A DNA stretch of 54,731 bases. Source: Oceanospirillaceae bacterium (GTDB lineage: Bacteria; Pseudomonadota; Gammaproteobacteria; Pseudomonadales; Balneatricaceae). Positions 52,237 to 54,731 of this stretch are shown piece after piece. The stretch spans positions 1-54,731 of the forward strand of contig JABSRA010000024.1 in NCBI GenBank assembly GCA_013215445.1, in the 5' to 3' direction. Under the pieces are notes generated by a model. The model searched no databases. It was not told the origin of the DNA and worked only from the letters and a program-made list of their open reading frames with translations. Every line of letters starts with the position of its first letter. The stretch's first letter is position 1. A program made the translations under genes and the position numbers.

Positions 52237-52980
52237 TTATTCACTTTTATCACGACGCAAGTCCTGAAATTGTTCGAGTTCCCAGGGGCGCATGGCCAGC
52301 AACAGACCCACCCGTTTTCGTTGGCTAACCGGTAATTTTGCATCTTGCTGGTTTAAATCTGCCGCCTCCCTAGTTAAGTCCTGCAATCTTCTTCTGAGTA
52401 TTTCAATCGAGGAGATAGAATAGGTGCCCGGCATATAAAAGCGAAAGCTCTCAGCCTCTTTAAAACCCGCCGCCATAAAGTCCTTAATCACAAAGTGAGT
52501 AATGTAGCGCTCTAATGGGCCATTGGGTAGCCATTTGAAATCTTGCGCAATCAGCAGGCGATATTGATTACCTGGCAATAACTCAATCATTTTTAACTTA
52601 TCTAAGCGGGCCAATAATTGAATGCATTCATGCTCATTGATATGGTAGTGCTGCAATATTTCTTCCATGGTCCATGCGTCGCGCACACAGACGGCAATCA
52701 GTAGCAGCTTAAGGTCTTTAACCAACTGTTGCTCTTGCTCTCTGGTCAAGGTGGTGACTAGCTCTTTCTTTCGCTCTAACAACAGAAATAATTCAGCAAT
52801 GGACAATTTTAAAACGTCACATATTTGCTCAAGCCGCTTGATACTGATCGCCTGTTTGGCAAACATACGTTTCACGTTCGCCTCACTCATGCCGAGCATT
52901 TCGGCCAGCGCAAGATAAGTGATTTGCTGTTGCTTTAACTGCTCTTTGATCAGGGTGGTGATCTGCTGAACTTGGCTCAT
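52237..52980 (-). CDS. XRE family helix-turn-helix regulator
   Basis: 247 residues. The N-terminal Cro/CI-type helix-turn-helix (LALAEMLGMSEANVKRMFAK; SIKRLEQICDVLKLSIAEL) is followed by a long helical region with a second winged-helix-like part (WTMEEILQHYHINEHECIQL). It is cytoplasmic and its target is unknown. It is divergent from the DUF2145 gene pair. Confidence 0.85.
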   Translation of the reverse strand: MSQVQQITTLIKEQLKQQQITYLALAEMLGMSEANVKRMFAKQAISIKRLEQICDVLKLSIAELFLLLERKKELVTTLTREQEQQLVKDLKLLLIAVCVRDAWTMEEILQHYHINEHECIQLLARLDKLKMIELLPGNQYRLLIAQDFKWLPNGPLERYITHFVIKDFMAAGFKEAESFRFYMPGTYSISSIEILRRRLQDLTREAADLNQQDAKLPVSQRKRVGLLLAMRPWELEQFQDLRRDKSE

Positions 52981-53195
52981 AGTATTATTTTCTTATACCT
53001 TAAGTAGACGATTATTATACTACAGCGAAGATAGTTTATCTTTACTCACTTTAATTGAATACTGCAACGGTAATTGCTTCATCACACGGGAAGTATTTTA
53101 AGTATCGACCCGTTAGCCCCCAGAATAGTCTTATAAAAGGACCAAGCAGAATCAATTTTTATAGTGATTCTTCTTTTAATGATAAGGAAAATATT

Positions 53196-53516
53196 ATGAC
53201 TAGATTCAATCTCAAATGTAACGTTTTTGTTGTTTTATCACTGATTTCATCATTTACAACGGCCGCACCAGCCTCTTCACAGCATGCTTCACAAGCAAGT
53301 AAACACAGTGCACTAGCGACAAGTCATATAATAGTCGGCACAGTAAAAGCCACTGCTAACATTATCGCTATCCCCCTTATTGCCATTGGCAGTGTGGGAG
53401 AACTCAGTAACAAGGCAGGTACCCAGATCCTAAGTTCAACGCAAGCCTACAGTCCTCTAGAAATTTCCGATTTAGTCATTACTCAAGACCCTTCACCCAC
53501 TGCCGCTATGCAGTAA
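53196..53516 (+). CDS. Small secreted protein beside DUF2145
   Basis: 106 residues with a signal peptide (VFVVLSLISSFTTAA). A short hydrophobic segment, ANIIAIPLIAIGSVGELS, is at about 55-72. AAGGAAA precedes the ATG at 53196; the longer frame from 53055 adds a non-signal N-terminus. It ends 44 bases before the DUF2145 gene and is probably co-transcribed. No family is recognised. Confidence 0.7.
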   Translation: MTRFNLKCNVFVVLSLISSFTTAAPASSQHASQASKHSALATSHIIVGTVKATANIIAIPLIAIGSVGELSNKAGTQILSSTQAYSPLEISDLVITQDPSPTAAMQ

Positions 53517-53560
53517 AAGTAGCCAAACAAGCATCTATATAGCAATTAAAGGATTTAATT

Positions 53561-54355
53561 ATGTATAAAATATTGCTCACTATTCTATTGGTAATTTCTC
53601 CGACTTTGTTTGCGGGAAGCCAAAGCAGTGCAAAGGCAAACTTTTCAGCTGATCAAATTGCCAACTTTACCAAGCAAGTTGAACGTTATGCAGCCGCACA
53701 AGGTGCCAGAGCATTTATTATCTCCCGAGTAGGCAAAGATCCTCGAGATTTACCTAGGGGAATTCATTTCACCCACACCGCTATCGCTATCTATTCGGAT
53801 ATTACTTTAGAGAATAGCAAGCGGGTAAAAGGCTATGTCATTCACAATTTATATCAACGCACCGATCAGCCACAATTCAGTGATTTAGTGACCGATTATC
53901 CTGTTGATTTTTTTTGGGGCGCACATCAGCTAAAGGCGGGAATAACCATCCCCACTGCGGCTGTTCAACAACGATTAATTGAGGCTATCAGCAGCGGGGC
54001 TGGCAAAAAACTGCACAATGCCAACTACTCGGTTATTTCAAACCCAATGAACAATAAATTCCAGAACTGTACCGAACATACGTTATTGATGTTAAATGCC
54101 GCCATTTATAAAACCACCGACCTCAAGCGGCTATACGCTAATCACACAATCTATTTCACCCCCCAATTAGTAAACATCAATCCCCTAAAGCTAATGCTTG
54201 GTAGCGTGTTTATGCAAGGCGTGAGCACCGCTGACCACGAGTCTAAGGTAAAGACGGCAACGTTCACTAGTATTAGCAACTATTTAAACAAATATGGCCT
54301 ATTACACAAATCTGTGACTTTAGATCACACTGGCACTGTGACCTCTAACATTTAG
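53561..54355 (+). CDS. DUF2145 family exported protein
   Basis: 264 residues, signal peptide ending near LFAG. The core matches DUF2145: YAAAQGARAFIISRVGKDP, LPRGIHFTHTAIAIYS, VIHNLYQR, SDLVTDYPVDFFWG. H69/H72 and the NCTEH motif (C170) are arranged as in permuted papain-like (NlpC/P60-type) folds, so a cysteine amidase or peptidase role is possible. The family's function is not established. Confidence 0.82.
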   Translation: MYKILLTILLVISPTLFAGSQSSAKANFSADQIANFTKQVERYAAAQGARAFIISRVGKDPRDLPRGIHFTHTAIAIYSDITLENSKRVKGYVIHNLYQRTDQPQFSDLVTDYPVDFFWGAHQLKAGITIPTAAVQQRLIEAISSGAGKKLHNANYSVISNPMNNKFQNCTEHTLLMLNAAIYKTTDLKRLYANHTIYFTPQLVNINPLKLMLGSVFMQGVSTADHESKVKTATFTSISNYLNKYGLLHKSVTLDHTGTVTSNI

Positions 54356-54430
54356 TTTATGCACTCAAATACCTATAAATGACAGGATACGGGGCAGATA
54401 GTGCGCCCCTATAACTACCAAAAATAGTGG

Positions 54431-54731
54431 TTAGCTCGATTTAGCAGCCTTCAAAATAAATGGTTTAGAGGCTACCTTTATGCCATTGATAACGATGTGC
54501 AATTGATGCTCTCCCACATAGTATTTTCGGGTGGTTATTTTTTTGAATGAGTAAGATTTTTTTATCGACTTAGCAGTCCCATCATAATCACCTTCACAGA
54601 TTTTAAAGATTTTCCCCGCTGCTTTTCCGTTTGCTTTCATGAAATCAATGATAAATTCAACTCTTAATTTACCCAGCGTAACTTGCGTCGATTTTAATTC
54701 AAACGAAAAATTCAATTTCTCTTCTAATGCG
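54431..54731 (-). CDS. DNA alkylation repair protein, C-terminus (partial)
   Basis: The frame is open through the right edge. About 100 residues are visible, with FIIDFMKANGKAAGKIFKIC, SYSFKKITTRKYYVGEHQLH and INGIKV. This matches the C-terminal beta domain of larger AlkD-like DNA alkylation repair proteins. The N-terminal HEAT-like repeats lie outside the window. A TTG at 54715 is not a plausible start. Confidence 0.72.
   Translation of the reverse strand, partial: ALEEKLNFSFELKSTQVTLGKLRVEFIIDFMKANGKAAGKIFKICEGDYDGTAKSIKKSYSFKKITTRKYYVGEHQLHIVINGIKVASKPFILKAAKSS

Noticed and set aside
1..54731. CRISPR arrays, tRNA or rRNA genes, transposases, phage genes
   Set aside because: No regularly spaced repeats, cloverleaf-like sequences, transposase motifs or phage structural genes were seen on either strand.

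Overview
The window looks like a chromosomal stretch of a marine or aquatic gammaproteobacterium. Reasons: gammaproteobacterial versions of DinB with a LexA box of E. coli type, a YfbK-type VWA lipoprotein, YfcG- and YqjG-type GST-fold enzymes, a DUF2145 protein, a CHASE/PAS/GAF/GGDEF/EAL receptor, strong Shine-Dalgarno (SD) sites and moderate base composition. The genus cannot be fixed by eye. No rRNA, tRNA, CRISPR array, prophage or insertion sequence was recognised.

Layout. 1-4.1 kb: start of a probable sugar isomerase, a phytanoyl-CoA dioxygenase-like oxygenase, a divergent AraC regulator, an orphan periplasmic binding protein, and an NAD(P)-binding oxidoreductase facing its LysR regulator. 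5.2-13.6 kb: a leftward sugar uptake operon (ketose 3-epimerase, tandem-ABC ATPase, two RbsC-type permeases, binding protein), a second TIM-barrel isomerase and an AraC regulator. 13.6-20.2 kb: small membrane protein, chemoreceptor, MscS channel, VWA lipoprotein, and an unknown protein/lipoprotein pair. 20.3-29.4 kb: formaldehyde-dehydrogenase-type alcohol dehydrogenase, a second AraC paralogue that seems to lack a standard start codon, and a leftward six-gene set of GntR regulator, trans-sulfuration-type PLP enzyme and MalEFGK-type importer. 29.9-35.8 kb: an electrophile/quinone-handling island with four GST-fold proteins, a DOPA-dioxygenase-like protein, a hemerythrin-like protein and a TetR regulator. 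36.2-40.8 kb: a histidine kinase with an ethylene-receptor-like membrane domain, convergent with a large cyclic-di-GMP protein. 41.1-54.7 kb: MerR-controlled cation transporter, P-loop kinase, a periplasmic protein with a C-terminal pilin-like module, EamA permease, multicopper oxidase, dinB, LysR, XRE regulator, DUF2145 pair, and the C-terminus of a DNA alkylation repair protein.

How it fits together. The first 29 kb reads as carbohydrate acquisition and ketose remodelling. The two larger AraC regulators are paralogues. A two-box DNA module is repeated with identical 39-base spacing near the epimerase operon and directly before one of these regulators, so a shared regulon is likely. The Fe(II)/2-oxoglutarate oxygenase and the formaldehyde dehydrogenase would suit oxidative demethylation of a methylated sugar, but that is inference.

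Most unusual items: the ethylene-receptor-like kinase, the pilin-module fusion, the probable ATT-started AraC gene, the duplicated regulatory module, and the tandem remnant of a LysR gene tail. Start sites were chosen from SD position, overlap and family alignment, and often differ from the longest possible reading frame.
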